NCBI RefSeq assembly: GCF_035917275.1
Contig: NZ_CP108508.1
Location: forward strand, 5,766,001 to 5,830,000
Reading direction: 5' to 3'
From: Streptomyces sp. NBC_01237
GTDB taxonomy: Bacteria; Actinomycetota; Actinomycetes; Streptomycetales; Streptomycetaceae
DNA: 64,000 nucleotides
Of this stretch, positions 63,880-64,000 are shown piece after piece. Position numbers and translations under genes: made by a program. Position 1 is the first letter of the stretch; every line of letters begins with the position of its first letter. A model generated the notes under the pieces. It had not been told where the DNA came from. It ran no database searches and was given only the letters and a program-made list of their open reading frames with translations.

Positions 63880-64000
63880 ATGTCCATATCCGCGAGCGAA
63901 GCCCACAACGCTCTCTTTCCGTTGATCAAGAAGGTCAACGACGATCACGAGGCCATCGAGATCGTCTCCGAGCACGGCAATGCCGTGCTCGTCTCGGCCG
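63880..64000 (+). CDS. yefM: YefM/Phd-family antitoxin, cut by the right edge
   Basis: The first 40 codons are present from ATG 63880, with ggaggggg upstream. The sequence MSISASEAHNALFPLIKKVN, then EIVSEHGNAVLVSA, is the well-known N-terminal DNA-binding region of YefM antitoxins. A YoeB-type toxin gene probably follows beyond the window. With the VapBC pair it makes two toxin-antitoxin systems within 1 kb. Confidence 0.88.
   Translation, partial: MSISASEAHNALFPLIKKVNDDHEAIEIVSEHGNAVLVSA

Overview
The window is a stretch of Streptomyces (or close actinomycete) chromosome. The DNA is very GC-rich with strong third-position GC bias. GTG starts are common and many genes appear leaderless. Lineage markers include a WhiB-like regulator, class II GlpX, a SpoIIE-type phosphatase, a PIN-PhoH protein, polyphosphate glucokinase and an ahpD-ahpC/oxyR divergon. 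From memory, the order from the isoprenyl transferase through ychF matches the S. coelicolor SCO50xx core region; I could not check this by search.

Left part (1-9.8 kb): a Tad/Flp-like surface-structure neighbourhood. It holds a gene cut by the left edge, a lipoprotein, an OmpA-type peptidoglycan binder, a DUF3592 protein, a second lipoprotein, a large membrane protein with an internal Flp-pilin-like segment, and an A24 prepilin peptidase that could process it. Small unknown proteins, a DUF192 protein and a methyltransferase lie between them.

Middle core (9.8-35.6 kb): an AlkZ-like DNA glycosylase homologue, aldo/keto reductase, Z-prenyl diphosphate synthase, PIN-PhoH ATPase, a secreted lysozyme-fold protein, an AI-2E-family transporter, AhpD/AhpC with divergent OxyR, a PadR-controlled ABC exporter, an SPFH protein coupled to a small ribbon-helix-helix protein, a class A PBP, catalase, a GAF-SpoIIE-ATPase signalling protein, a DUF402 protein, class II fumarase and a secreted SGNH hydrolase/lectin.

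Biosynthetic island (about 35.7-49.7 kb): inserted between class II and class I fumarase genes. It encodes a type II thioesterase, an M18 aminopeptidase, an aminotransferase-monooxygenase-C-PCP-C protein, a KS-AT-ACP polyketide synthase, an MFS exporter and a divergent LuxR-type regulator. The genes on the minus strand overlap or are translationally coupled. No adenylation domain is present. KS-AT-ACP followed by aminotransferase and luciferase-like monooxygenase is the logic used for the 3-amino-2-hydroxy acid of microginins. I infer an aminopeptidase-inhibitor-like (bestatin/amastatin/microginin class) product, with the M18 enzyme as possible self-resistance or processing factor. This is the most novel system in the window.

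Right part (49.9-64 kb): class I fumarase, a DUF1707 protein, a WhiB-like regulator, glpX, a DUF4245 protein, a nitroreductase, xseB-xseA, an APC permease, ispH, ppgK, a DUF6542 protein and ychF. A VapBC-type toxin-antitoxin pair sits just downstream of ychF between an 18-bp copy of the ychF stop-codon region and the native one, which suggests insertion at the gene end. A YefM-type antitoxin gene runs off the right edge.
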